Below, piece by piece: positions 33,729-45,566 of a stretch of 64,000 bases of DNA. Both the position numbers and the translations under genes were made by a program. Source of the DNA: Lineus longissimus (Eukaryota > Nemertea > Pilidiophora > Heteronemertea > Lineidae). A model generated the notes under the pieces. It did not search any database and was not told the origin of the DNA. It was given only the letters and a program-made list of their open reading frames with translations. Position 1 is the stretch's first letter. Every line of letters starts with the position of its first letter. The stretch lies in assembly GCF_910592395.1 (NCBI RefSeq), contig NC_088326.1, positions 8,933,001 to 8,997,000 on the forward strand, written 5' to 3'.

Positions 33729-35215
33729 GAAAGCCCTAAAATCGGGGGGTGCGCGTTATACGAAGTTGCGTGTTATCTATGGCCTAGCCCTAGGAAGCCA
33801 CCGAATGATCACAAGATTTTTTCCATCAACTCATTTCTTTTGACGGCTTTTTTGGCTCGCAACCAAGTCGGCGCATTTTATATTTTTGCACGAAAGAAAA
33901 ATCGGGAATATCGATGCACTTTGCATAGTTCACCGATGCTAACTCGCCTGTTCTGTACGCAATACATATTAGTATCCTCATTATCATTTCAGTTACTTCT
34001 ATAAATGTTTTTGAGGGTCCTTAGCGGCAATATTCAGAGCGTAGATGCGAGATAAATCCAAATCGATAAATCAGCTGATCGTGTGCCGCCATGATTTAAC
34101 ATCAAAGCGAGGCTTTTACGAAGGAAAGATAGGCAGGGGGCATCTCAGAAGTTATTATCATCATTCTGAAGATCTGAAGCATTTTATTTTATTTTTCAGG
34201 TCGGCAAATACGTACCGGTATTTGTTTTGCTTTAGGAATTGGCACCCGTATTTCTATAATAAAATTATTATCATCTGAATGTTCTTACTTAAGAATATAA
34301 AATAACATAAGCCTACAAGCGTAGTTATTTGTTGTTCTGTGTATTGGAATAGTCAAGGCAGAGGGCCCGATTAGCCGATGATATCATTGAGCATGGGCTT
34401 GAATGGTAAGTATCGCAGGTCCGATATCCTTCCCAACCGATGGTTCAATTCACACTAAAAAGATGAGAAAATCGTAAATTTTGGCAGATGAATTAAACCA
34501 ATCAAAATGATTCACACATATCACAACTAGGGGAGATTGATTAGTACAACTCATTTTATTGGAGGGTCAGTTAATTGCCCTATTAATCATATGCAAATTT
34601 GTGGCATCACAAAAACCTACATCAGGAGCCAATTAAGGGGTATAAATAGGGGTCAAAATTACTGTTGAGACATATCACAAGTACAAGCGAACAGGCCACG
34701 TCATAATAATCCAGAATCCACGAACAGTCAAGATGCCTCCAGTCAAGAGAAGAACGTCGTATGAAGCCAGATTCAAGCTTAAAGTTATCGAATATGCAGA
34801 ACAGCACGGGAACAGAGCCGCCGGTCGGGAGTTTGGTATCAATGAGTCTATGGTGCGAGGTTGGCGAAAGATGAAGGATGCCCTGAAGAAGACCAAGAAA
34901 TCAAGGAAGACGTTCCGGGGTGACAAGGCACGTTCTCGTCCTTGATTCAATGACTGCCCACAAGACGCAGTCGGTTAAAGATCATCTCCAACGCCAGAAC
35001 TCCTTGATTTCGGTAATTCCAGGAGGCCTTACGAAGCTGCTTCAACCTTTGGATATCGCCGTAAACAAAGCGTTTAAGGACAATCTGCGTACGATTTGGG
35101 AGACTTGGATGGTTGAGGGCGAACATACGTTCACTAAGACGGGCCGCCAACGCCGTGCCAGCTACGAGGATTTTGACGGATTTACGGCCAGCGATATCGA
35201 GGATTTATAAACTAT
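33690..35215 (+). mobile_element. Internally deleted pogo-type DNA transposon
   Basis: The left side holds a TIR-like segment (about 33692-33780) with the repeated motif GCGTATAAGGCGCAG / GCGCGTTATACGAAG, then non-coding DNA, then transposase remnants at 34733-35210. I could not find the matching right terminal repeat, so the right border is uncertain. It abuts the 5' end of the LINE remnant. Confidence 0.55.
34733..35210 (+). pseudogene. Pogo/Tigger-like transposase, N- and C-terminal parts fused by deletion
   Basis: The frame from the ATG at 34733 encodes an N-terminal helix-turn-helix DNA-binding domain (SYEARFKLKVIEYAE, NRAAGREFGI, ESMVRGWR) of the BrkDBD/CENP-B type seen in pogo-family transposases. 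At about 34917-34925 the frame shifts and sequence jumps to the end of a DDE endonuclease (VLVLDSMTAHKTQSVKDHL, VIPGGLTKLLQPLDIAVNKAFK). The central catalytic region, several hundred codons in relatives, is missing. The frame ends at the stop at 35208-35210 after an acidic tail. Confidence 0.8.
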
Positions 35216-35775
35216 TTGAATGAACATTTCTCCCTTTGGACTTTTCAGAACTAAGATTACTAAGTAATTACTTCATGAACAATTATGAACTATTTCTGAC
35301 TGTGCATAAGATTTTCAACCCTAATCTATTGTGTACCGTAATCTACAGTGTATTCTATTGACAATTCTACACAATGACAATTTAAACGACTCATTGTTTG
35401 GTCTATTGTCCTTGATTGATGCAAAGTACCGTTTAATTACCTACCATAAACAAGGCATTGTTAAGGTGCTAATTGCCTATTGTGAATAATGTGATACTGT
35501 TTATGTGCTGATTAAACATCCATAACTTATTGTGTATTTACCGGGTAATAACAAAAAACGTTTTTGTTTGGAAAATTTGACTTCTCTATTCTGTCGATCT
35601 ATGATACAGCCCCCATACCGCCAACCACGTGTCAACACACGAACTTGTAGTTGAGCACAACACAACACAACTCAATGAGAAATGATTTATCGGTTATATC
35701 CAGTACGAGCAAGACTACCGCTGTAGTGAGATAAGAAAGAGGAACGCAGTACAAATGTATCGGCTTTATTAGGGC
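35216..35775. other. Non-coding spacer
   Basis: AT-rich DNA with no gene, array or clear terminal repeats that I can support. Confidence 0.5.
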
Positions 35776-35779
35776 TAAT

Positions 35780-35982
35780 GGTACTTTGCGGAACGGAACG
35801 GAACGGAACAGACCTCGCCCCTAGGTTGTTTCCTAGAAGCCCTGAAACTTACCCAAAATATCAAAATCGGACCTTGTCTGAGATGCTATCATACCTTAGT
35901 ACAGTTAGCTTTCCATATTAAAGCTTTTTGGTGGATTTCGAGCGATAATCTATACATATTCCGTTCCGTTCCGCAAAGTACC
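35780..35982. mobile_element. MITE with GGTACTTTGCGG inverted termini
   Basis: About 203 bp bounded by GGTACTTTGCGGAACGGAAC and its inverse GTTCCGCAAAGTACC. The left end holds three tandem GGAAC units. A solo right-end-like piece lies at 36125-36160 and shares the following TATCCTGCT, so a related second insertion or a duplication is present. No coding capacity. Confidence 0.65.
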
Positions 35983-36655
35983 GTTATCCTGCTACACGAT
36001 TATTACTCCTCAGAAGCGCACCTCTTCTCGTTTAAGTGATGACACAACACTGTGACAATGCATTCTCCGTCACTCCATCCTCAGCCTATTGTGCTGCCAT
36101 AGTACGACCAGATCGTCCATAATGTATGTTCCGTTCTGTTCCGCAAAGTACCACTATCCTGCTGGATATTGGTACTTACCTTTCTGGGCATTCTTCAGAG
36201 GGGATTGGTTTGTTCTCTTCTGTCCACGGGCTGAGGATTCGAAATCCATATCGGGGTCTGGTTCTACAAGCATTACAGGTGTTGTTGGGCGCGCAGCGCT
36301 ACTGGTGGCGCCATCTCCTCGTGGCGTGGCCGACCTTGTGGGTATGCCTCGGACGTTGGGAAAAAAGGCCTGGTGTGTGCAGTGCAAGAGAGGAGTAGGC
36401 GAGAGTTGGGGCTAAATGTTTACTATGATGATTAGGCTAGCCTAGTGTGCAGGTAATGTGGTAGAGGTTTCTTTAGAAACGCTGGAAATTGGAAAGTTCG
36501 GTCACGATCACGTCGGTAGTTGGCGGGAGTCCTACCTCATCACGTAGTCTCTCCTGCCTTGGCCGAGGCGAGCTGGGTGCACGGGGTCCACAACTTCTTT
36601 TCCCGATAAGGTGACCTGTTTAACTCGACCTTTTATACTCCAGGTGGGGGTTTAA

Positions 36656-36954
36656 CCTCTCGACCAGCGGCCGTTCGAACCGTTCCATACCGGGACCTTT
36701 TTTTGGTACGATTGTGCAGCCACAAGCATCTGGTAAAACCACCGTGTTTGCCGCCACCGCAGCGCCATCTATACGACTTAGCTCAAGTTGGTGGATAGCA
36801 GACGACATCCCCGCCCCCTGCGTCACTGTACACCAGTAGAGACGAGCCAGATCATACCAAACAATACAAGGTCTATTACCGCCGGCTCAAGTGGTCGGCG
36901 GTAAAAACGGGTATTTGATTGCGACCGCCATAGCGGTTGGCAGTAGTCAAGAGG
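36656..36954. mobile_element. piggyBac-like MITE, TTAA-flanked (copy 2 of family CCTCTTGAC)
   Basis: A 299-bp element with termini CCTCTCGAC and GTCAAGAGG, flanked on both sides by TTAA (36652-36655 and 36955-36958), the target duplication of piggyBac elements. Internally homologous to 934-1175, including the CATCTATACGACTTAG and GAGCCAGATCATACCAAACA blocks. Non-coding. Confidence 0.75.
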
Positions 36955-38004
36955 TTAACTGCAGTGCAGACTATACCAATGCAACGTCCTTTGAAAAAAC
37001 CAATGAACAATTTATTCTCAATCACATGTGATCCTTTAATAGCGAGTATAAAAGTACATGTTGTTCTAGCATCCTTTTGAAATCAAAATGAACATAACGA
37101 ATGAAACAAAATTCCTACAAAGACATACATGAATCCCAATTGAACATCAACCCCTTGAATGACCTCTCACGTGACGATGAACAAAGGGGGGAAAATAGTC
37201 GCCAGTCCACCTATTGGAAGTTTTGTCAACGAGATATCACGAGATGTCATGACGTCTGATGTTAACATCCCAACTCTGAACAGTTGTCTATCCCACTGTT
37301 ACCTATAACTTATCTATGAACATCAGATTTTTGTGTCTGGAGGTGACTGCGGCTGAATTGGGATTCAGCGAAAGACCATGATTTCATACTGATTTCTTAC
37401 ATATTGCACAACATGAATGAGGCAAGACCACCATTGATTTTTAAGCCTTTTAGCAGTTCAATTGTCAATGTTTGACCGCGACCCATTAAATACTGCATGG
37501 GGTTGTGAATCTGAAATTTTGATATGATATTCTGGACAGTCAGGCAAGTAAATGATGAAAAGTAAACTGGTAGTTGACCACGGACATTTTTGGTTAAACG
37601 ACAAATTGGACAGACGTTGATATTTCCACTCTTTTCAGCAAACTGCCATAAAAATCTCAAAACGCCCCCTATTGCCAAATTAGCAAAATTCAAAATTAAT
37701 TTTTTTCATCAAAGAATTTCTTTATATTTGTAGACTTGTCACACCAAATGTCTTTTCAATACCTCTCCAAATATGCACTTGACAGTTAAAAATATACTCG
37801 CGTCTAATTAACAGGTCTGGAACCTCCAACCTATGATTATTCAATGGTAGTCTTGTCTCGAATAGCAGAGCAGATGTGGAGACTGACATTGGCCAGTTGA
37901 AAACAAGGTATTATGTAACACCGAAAGTGAATTGTTTGTAACCTTTATAGGAAGAATAAGGTTGGCTGACTGGAGCAAGTTACTAGTTGGTCAAATAGCA
38001 ATAA
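36955..38004. other. Intergenic DNA
   Basis: Unique-looking sequence between a MITE and a SINE; no exon, repeat or motif supported. Confidence 0.45.
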
Positions 38005-38255
38005 TAGTAATAAATAATATTGAGTTCTTATACAGCACTTTTCCATGTTTGCCTGATCAAAGCGCTTTTGGGATATCACATTATTAGCCAGGTCTCCACA
38101 GAAATTAATCAGGGGTTTCAAGGAGCAACCAGAAGGCGCTCACTTGAACTCGACCAGTAGGGGAATTAAGCGGTGACTCGACCGGGAGTCGAACCCAGGA
38201 CCTCCTGATCATGAGGCCGACTCTCTTCCACTGCGCTACCGCTAGCAATGATTTT
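38005..38255 (-). mobile_element. tRNA-derived SINE
   Basis: On the - strand the head (38255-38165) reads as a tRNA with an A box (GTAGCGCAGTGGAAGAG) and a B box (GGTTCGACTCC). The body follows, and the end carries the AAAGCGCTTTGATCAGG / AAAAGTGCTGTATAAG module plus an ATT-rich tail at about 38005-38025. The anticodon loop CTCATGA would read CAT, but the lack of a proper acceptor stem and the attached body argue for a SINE. Confidence 0.78.
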
Positions 38256-38783
38256 TGGCAAGTCACTTTATTTCGTCGTAAGACACCCATACGAAGTCTG
38301 AAATTTTGAGACTCAATGGTGTGCCACAGTTGTTGAGGCATGGACACTGTATGAAAGGCAGACAAGACATTATTATGAATTGAGCTCATCCATGTGAGCT
38401 AAAAATTTATGATGAAGAAAAATATTGACAAGCTTGATTCCAGAAGGTACCTTGTTGTTGGTAACAAAGTTGATTTATAAGAATGCTAATCCTAATTAGA
38501 ATCAATAAATAGATACACTGGAAACTCAAATTAAATAATTATCCACAAATATCATGAACTTTTGAAATCATTGACCAATTCACATGCACATTTTGTTAAG
38601 TCTACTCTAACACTACAAATAAAAGAAACCTATCATTTTAAATTTAGAGCAAGCATGATGGATGATATGTACCGTTCCTAATCATAGAGCTTGTGCTACA
38701 GGGTGGCCCAAAAAGAACCTCCCATTTCATTTATAGAACACAGAGAGAGTTATTTGTGAAAGTTACATTATCACTTCACCGAT

Positions 38784-38916
38784 CAGGGCCCGGTTGTTAG
38801 AAAGCATGTTAGCTCATAACATCAGGTGACATGTTGTTTCATGTACATCAATGCACATGTACCATCATGTCAGCATGATGTTATGACCTAACATGCTTTC
38901 TAACAATCAGGCCCTG
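38784..38916. mobile_element. Palindromic MITE with CAGGGCCCGGTTGTTAG termini
   Basis: A 133-bp near-perfect hairpin: about 41-bp arms containing GTTAGAAAGCATGTTAG and its inverse around a CATGTACATC-rich loop. A CAGGGCC start is common in hAT-like elements, but I see no convincing target duplication. Confidence 0.68.
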
Positions 38917-39144
38917 GTTTTGTGCAAACAGATAACAAAAAGTGCCCAATTAAATGGCCTCAATAGACTCACCCAAATCTTTTCTCAAACTAATTTTAGA
39001 GAGATGCAATGCACTCCTTACACCCCTTGATTTCATTCATCAAAAAAAGCCGGCAAATCTATTGTTCCCTACGCAATACAATAGCGTCGTGTGGAATGGG
39101 CACCGTATCAACGCTACAATCCAAATCTTGGGGTAACACATGTA

Positions 39145-40163
39145 CAGTGGAACCCCGGTAACACGACCACCCAAGGGACTAAGCCGAAGTGGTCGTGTTA
39201 CCGGGGTGGTCGCGTTAGTGAATTTAAGAATCATAAGTAGGTTTTCCCGCCAAAACATCGTCCTAGCAGATATGCTGTGTGTACATTGACATGCATTAAT
39301 GACTACGCCACCAGGTGATTCGATAATTTTGTGTGTATATTACGAATAAAAAATCATTTTCTTGAGTGTTTTGCGTTCAATTTACAACTTATGTAAATGA
39401 GTAAATAAACTGACGAGAGCTAATTAGACCAAACATTACATTAAAACTTGAGCATGCTAATTAGAGCAAGCATGTTATTCACACCATCGGCAGCTGCCCT
39501 TCTTGATGTCAAGCTAATATTCCCGCTAACATTGAGAGAGGTGATGTGAGAAGATGTTGAGAATTCTTCCTGATGTCTTCCTGCTTTAACTTCAGCCAAT
39601 TTGAACTGGTACTGATTAAATCATCTTTTTAAAAACGTATTTTATCAATTTTACGACGTAGTAAGCATTCTTTACTTTGAGTATTGGTACTCTTACTAAT
39701 CAACATAATTTATTTGTCCTAAAAACTACGTGTGCATGCCTCTTGACATTATTTAATACTAAATGATGAAAAACAAACCGTGAGTCGAAAAGAAAGTTTA
39801 TTCTTCATTTTATTTGCGCTTACATTTGATCAAACTCACTTACACATCATTTATTTTCATATGGATTCCCATGGTCATTGTGTTCGAGGTGCTAACTATC
39901 AACACGGATTTGCGAGAAGGTGCCAATTGATACGATGCGGTCATGGTTGATTACGGCAATTAGGCCTCATGGTCGCGTTAGCGGGGTTAATTTGCAGTTT
40001 GGGACCGACCAAGCTGGTGGTCGCGGTTTGGGTACCGGGGTGGTCGTGTTAGCGAGGGCCAGTTAATGGGAATTAGAGAGAAAACCATTCGGGACCGGAG
40101 AATTTTGGTCGTGTTCGCGGGGTGGTCGCGTTACTGAGGTGGTCGCCGACCGGGGTTCCACTG
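39145..40163. mobile_element. Pogo/mariner-type non-autonomous element, 1.0 kb
   Basis: Termini CAGTGGAACCCCGGTAACAC and CCGACCGGGGTTCCACTG with TA duplications (39143-39144, 40164-40165). Several inverted and direct copies of the GTGGTCGTGTTACCGGGGTGG motif lie just inside both ends, as in Tigger/pogo subterminal repeats. The middle is AT-rich and has no transposase. Confidence 0.78.
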
Positions 40164-40300
40164 TATATGTACATGAAGCTATATGATAATCTACAACTCA
40201 ATATTTTGGCAAATAGGAAATGCACATAATAGCACTAGCAATAGCACATGATATAAATGATACAGTGTGTACCGAGAAACAACTTAAATCTTCTCTTCAA

Positions 40301-40917
40301 CCCTTTCGCTGCGGCAGCCATTTTTCTCCCAGCGCAGCCATTTTTCTGCCAGTGCCGACAGTCGATACCAATAATAAACTTTAGAGCTAAGTTGTCACTG
40401 AACGGGCAAAACTATTCGTAAGGGTCGCAATTTATACTATTAGGATGAAACTAATTATTCCCGAGTGCATTTGGCGTGTGTAGAGAGGTTGCGACCAAGT
40501 GCTGGTGAACAAATATTTTAGAAGGGCACAACATGGGACCATGTACATGACGTGCCATGCATGTCACCTGCACAACATGGGACCATGTACATGACGTGCC
40601 ATGCATGTCACCTGCACAACATGGAACCATGTACATGACGTGCCATGCATGTCACCTGCACAACATGGGACCATGTACATGACGTGCCATGCATGTCACC
40701 TGCACAACATGGGACCATGTACATGACGTGCCATGCATGTCACCTGCACAACATGGGACCATGTACATGACATGCCATGCATGTCACCTGCACAACATGG
40801 GGCCATGTACATGACGTGCCATGCATGTCACCTACACAACATGGGGCCATGTACATGACGTGCCATGCACGTCACCCGCATGATGACGAGCTATGCACAT
40901 CAGCCACAGTGAAAGGG
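40301..40917. mobile_element. MITE carrying an internal 44-bp minisatellite
   Basis: Termini CCCTTTCGCTG and CAGTGAAAGGG form an 11-bp imperfect inverted repeat, bounded by TTCAA on both sides (40296-40300, 40918-40922). The terminal triplet and size suggest a piggyBac relative, but the flank is not TTAA. The right half is the tandem array at 40527-40880. Confidence 0.6.
40527..40880. repeat. 44-bp minisatellite, 8 units
   Basis: Eight nearly identical units containing ACCATGTACATGACGTGCCA, rich in CATG and ACGT palindromes. The array lies wholly within the terminal inverted repeats of the MITE at 40301-40917. Confidence 0.93.
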
Positions 40918-41076
40918 TTCAATTTAACAACGAAACTTCCAGGAGATGTCGATACTCAGTTCATAATTTTCACGGATGCATGATTGATACAATTATAATG
41001 CGTGCTCTTCTATTGAAATAAGTTACATGTACTATAATTAGGAAGCTGATCAAATCCCACACCTCCCCCTCGATTT

Positions 41077-41220
41077 AAAGGGGGACTATAGGTAGGAGCA
41101 TGGGGGTTAAATTGGCTATCTTCAAGTGACTAATATACGCAGTAAGGGTACTGGATCATATTAGATTCAGCACTAAATATATTGAATGGGATCGACGTAT
41201 TGCGAGATGTGAGAGACCCT
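41077..41220. mobile_element. Third, inverted copy of the 18485-18683 MITE family
   Basis: Begins AAAGGGGGACTATAGGTAGG, the inverse of the right end of the family, and contains the inverted GATTCAGCACTAAATATATT block; the far end is degraded. Confidence 0.6.
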
Positions 41221-41610
41221 TATTGGCAACTTTGTTTAACTTTATTTTGCCTACTTTAATAGCCGCTTCCTATAGAATCCCTTTAATATTCTCTTTTTAT
41301 TTCATTTATTCAACCCATTTATTTAATCAAGCAATGCTTTTCATCATACCCATTCTAACCCAACTGCTGTCCTACAGATCATCCACTAGGGAGATCGGTC
41401 AGTCTGAACAGTGTACATTTTCTACACATACGATTCAGCCAATCAATAGGCGTGTTTAGGCGGCGCTCATGTACTGAGGCTTTTGATAGGTCAATTGCAA
41501 GAAACTGGCCATCAGTGCTGTCTTTTGACGATATCTTTCAAACTTGCCCCGACCATTTACCACAGGATGTAAGAAGACAGATACATGAAAATAACACTAG
41601 GGAAGATTGC

Positions 41611-41777
41611 AGTTACCCATGAGCAGATCTGCAGAAAGTTAGTTACCCATGAGCAGATCTGCAGAAAGTTAGTTACCCATGAGCAGATCTGCATCAAGTT
41701 AGTTACCCATGAGCCGATCTGCAGCAAGTTAGTTACCCATGTGCAGATCTGCAGCAAGTTAGTTACCCATGTGCAGT
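41611..41777. repeat. 30-bp tandem repeat, 5.5 units
   Basis: Units of exactly 30 bp containing GTTACCCATGAGCAGATCTG, about 150 bp beyond the peflin stop codon and probably in its 3' UTR. Because 30 is divisible by three, frames stay open on both strands and would read as decapeptide repeats; I regard these as non-coding. Confidence 0.92.
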
Positions 41778-41924
41778 TGTAATATCACAAAACCACTAAA
41801 TAATGTGCCGACAGTATTAGAGTTTGCTTGACTGTCAAAATATCGTAAAAAGAAGGCTTATACATGCACTGGTGACCAATTTAATGCTAGGCTCCCAAGT
41901 CGGCACTGAAAATTCTAGAGGGAT

Positions 41925-44900
41925 CTAAGGACAATTCATCATCACCATGCTCATGAAATCTTCATAGGAAACTTGGATGACCCCCTGCATATTCCTGTCC
42001 CGGGCCTTGAAAGCATCTGTCAGGGACTTCAGCATCACACTTGCTTGGATGAACTGGTCAAATTTGAGGCGACGTCTGGCTTCAAGATCGAACTTCATGA
42101 TGACAATGGTATAAAACTGAGGGCTCAGTCTGTAGCCCATCTCAGCCCACGCTGAAAATTAGAACGAGTAAAATAATTAGTTAATTTCTTGACATTGGGT
42201 GATATGAATAAAGACTAGCAAATGCTTTTATCTAAAACTCCACGCACATTTACACTAGGCCTTTCTGTACAAAATGAAGTAAAAGCATTTGATCAACTTT
42301 ATACATATCAGCCACTATCGTGTATGATCATCCAGTTTCCCCTCACATGCCTCCAGCAAACTGTAAACCATAAAATTTTCATCAAGCTTTTATTTTTCAG
42401 TGTTTTACATGACTTTTAGATCATAACATTGAACATCTGGGTGACGGTTTCATCCTTCGTAAATCGACCGCTTTGTTGAAATTAGTTTACACGAAAAACA
42501 AACATTGCCCCAAGATCGGCAACACAATGATTTTTATTTCCGAGTTTACATAGTAACATGTCACTTTTGCCAACACGGCCAACGAATGATTCTAAATGCC
42601 ATCAAATTACAAACTGCAAATTGCAATCAAGATATTGTGTGTCACAAATCTTCTTGTCACTCACCCTGTGATAACTCCTGATGTTCAATAAATCCCGATC
42701 TATCCCTGTCATACCTATCAAACACGCCCTTCCATTGGACAATATAGTCCCAGAGCTGTTGGAATTCTGCTAGCTCGATGCTTCCACTTTGATCTCTGTC
42801 AAACATTCCTGAAACAAGAGCATCACAAACATTTAAAAAAACCCAGATTAACTGATGTCACAAATGGTTTTCTTATTGACTTATTAATCTCGTTTTCCTC
42901 AAAATAAAAACTTTGAACAAATGATGAGTTCTGAAGTCCATATTTCCACAATCAATTCTCAACACACATGTCAGACATTTTTAAAAGGTACTTTTGTGCA
43001 TGCTTACAATGGCTGAAAGTCATTATTTCCCCCCTTCGCATACTCATAGGTCATAAACTATACTGAATACGCACAACCTGTGTGGGTATGAAAGCCTGCC
43101 AATAATTCATCTGTTCATAACTCAAAGTGCCTACTTTTAACAGAGCAGATCCTATGTGAGGCTTCTACTCACCTATCATTAGCCTACAAGTCTCCGCGTT
43201 GAAATGTGACCAGTTGGAATTGGTCAGTGCTTGCTGGAGTTCAAGGACAGTCAGTCTGTGCGAGGCGTCCGTGTCTATCGAGGTGAACCATTTCCACACC
43301 TCTGGTCTAATGCCAACAGGGCAGCCTGGTGGTCCACCAAACGCAGCTGAAAAACATTCCGACATCAATCCAAGATCTGTGAAAGTAATACATTGTAGTA
43401 TACGATGCAAAGTATACGATTGCAAAGGTTCACTTTGAATCGCTCAACTGCCTTTAATATACTTTATCTTACCCCAAGTGAATTGATCCGGCAGACACGG
43501 CCACGAAAACCTCCCAAATATGCCCCCGAAATCCTTTCAAATTCCTCAAAAATTACACAGTGCACCAGGGACTGGTTTTTATAAGACAACACAAACGCAA
43601 CTGCTCTTCATAACTTTGCAGAGTTTATTTCAAGAGAAATATGCGAAATATTCATGAAACATTTAGCGCATGACCCGAGCGTGCATTACAAACGTTCAAT
43701 AAAAACATCTGCATCGCACGAGAATTCTCGAGATCATTTCTCGTGCAATCCGGACTCTAGACTGTTGAAACACCATCCAGTTTTACGTCATTTTCATAGT
43801 CATCCTTTATTTATTTACATTATTACGTTGGAAAATTCTTACATATCAGTCTATCTTTGTGGTCCAAATCCTTTTTTCTTTTCATATTCTGATGGATCAC
43901 CTCGTGGAAAAATAATTTTATTTGAAAAATGCAAAGTTTGGGGCATGAGGGAGGAATAAAAAAATTATTGGTTTTCAGATTTTTATGCACGAGGGAAATC
44001 CGTTAAACAAACAACTAAATTGGTGTGGCCTTGATGAATATAAGGATATGGTGTCTGTGAAATTTACATTAAGGTTTACATTGTTAACAATACCCGCAAA
44101 TGGAATGATGCATTACACAAACTGAGGTCTTTGTAGAGATGTAAACATTATGACAGGGTATGCAGTGAAGAGGATCGACTATCCTGCAAGACGACCTACC
44201 TGGCCCTGGTTGACCTGGATAGCCACCCGGTTGGCCATACGCGCCCGGAGCTTGGCCTGGAGCTGCATATCCACCAGGAGCACCATACTGACCTTGTGGT
44301 GCACCATAGCCACCAGGGGCCTGCAAGTAAATGGAATCAACTCATTAAATAAATCACCTAGAGCAAAGGGTCACAGTGGCTTAATGACAATGTCCGAAGT
44401 CAGCTGGGCCTTCTGATGAGTTCCGAGAGTGCGTTTTTGATTTACTTTGATTCGTCTTCTTCATAAGTAAGGCCTTAACGACAGTTCGGAACTTGGGCCT
44501 GGATGACGATGGTATGGAATGGTTTGCACATATACAATGTACTTGACCTCTAATGCATATCTCCTTCAAAGATAACTCGGTAGAGTGCAACGCAAACGTT
44601 TTCTTTGAAGGAGATATGCGGGACCAAAGTTATGAAATGTTATGTAGTATTTCTAAGGTCATCACAGTCACTATGATTATGAAGTCTCAAGGAGTACAAG
44701 ATACGATCACAGGTCGGCTGGTCGCATTATACCTCGAGTTTGGGCCTGCAACACTCCTGACCTGGGTCTGGGTGGAGTGCTGTGCCTGTGGGCATGGTGG
44801 GGAGCGCGCTTGCTTGGCCCACGCCCCAGGATCGATGCTGCAAGAACTAGGATGGCCATCACTCGAACAAAGGAGACAAGAACATCGCCTAACAATTCTA

Positions 44901-45566
44901 TATAAGATCAAAACAGGAGCCGTCAACATCACAACAAGCCGTCTCACACCATCCAGACAAACCACAAACAACATCACAACTCGGCATTCCTAACAATAGG
45001 AAGCAGCAAAGATTACGTAAAACATTCATTTTACCTAAGAACCATTAAAGAATGGAATGCACTCCAATTCGATTCGGAGCAATGCGGAAATGTGGACCAG
45101 TTCAAAACCAAGCTGCTGGCCACAAGACGCACACCAACGAGTGAATAGTATACGAGAAGAAGCGTCGATGATGTCCCCAGCACCACTTACGTCATTATGA
45201 ACTATACCACACGTTAATTGTTAATTTGGACATTGCATCGACTTTTAAAACACGTTTACCCTTCCCTCCGTGCATGGGCAAACAGTCCAACTGCCACAAC
45301 CTTCATTAATGAAGTAGAGTAGTTTAAAAGAAGAAGAAGAAGACAGAGTCACAGTCAGAGACCGAGAGCGCAATAATGAGGGAGGTGGCTAGTGGGATGC
45401 CATGCCTTCTCTACACCAAGCCCACGCAAGCAGAGCATAAAATGGAGCTAAACTCGACTACAGGCATTGGGGGATGATTAGTTTCGAATTGAATGCATTG
45501 GCTCCACAGAATAGGAGAAATATTGCATACTTGCTGGTAGCCACCGTACGGATTGGGATTTGCCAT
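41925..45566 (-). CDS. PEF1: Peflin-type penta-EF-hand protein, 5 exons, 233 aa
   Basis: Cytosolic calcium-sensor adaptor of the penta-EF-hand family; known peflins pair with ALG-2 (PDCD6) in ER-to-Golgi COPII regulation. Coding exons in transcript order: 45566-45531, 44320-44200, 43346-43173, 42808-42665, 42151-41925; 702 nt, all phases consistent, GT-AG introns. Residues 1-52 are a Gly/Pro/Tyr/Gln-rich tail with repeated PGGYG-like units, the hallmark of peflin and ALG-2-like proteins. EF loop 1 is residues 77-88 (D, D, S, R, T, E at positions 1, 3, 5, 7, 9, 12), loop 2 is 114-125 and loop 3 is 144-155; all three look calcium-competent. EF4 (FDLEARRRLKFD) and EF5 (RDRNMQGVIQVS) lack several ligands and look like structural or dimer-forming hands. 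The reading frame is open upstream to 45695, but the chosen ATG has a good context (A at -3, G at +4) and fits the family start. It lies head to head with the sialin gene. Confidence 0.87.
42209..42303. mobile_element. Short palindromic MITE, second copy (peflin intron 4)
   Basis: Homologous in reverse orientation to 1572-1666, sharing the CTAGTGTAAATG centre and the AAAAGCATTT arms; one arm end has decayed to GATCAACTTTA. It lies within the last peflin intron. Confidence 0.68.
44690..45345 (+). pseudogene. 5'-truncated LINE 3' end (peflin intron 1)
   Basis: The + strand encodes a typical C-terminal tail of a non-LTR reverse transcriptase (LGWPSLEQRRQEHRLTILYK, then out of frame YLRTIKEWNAL and VDQFKTKL), a stop, a 3' UTR and a GAAGAA-type repeat tail at about 45333-45343. 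It is antisense to peflin. Only the 3' end is present, as expected from incomplete reverse transcription. Confidence 0.75.

Noticed and set aside
41223-41459. Hydrophobic 78-codon frame resembling a mitochondrial membrane protein (possible numt)
   Set aside because: AT-rich, Phe/Ile-rich composition only; no alignable mitochondrial motif could be identified by eye.
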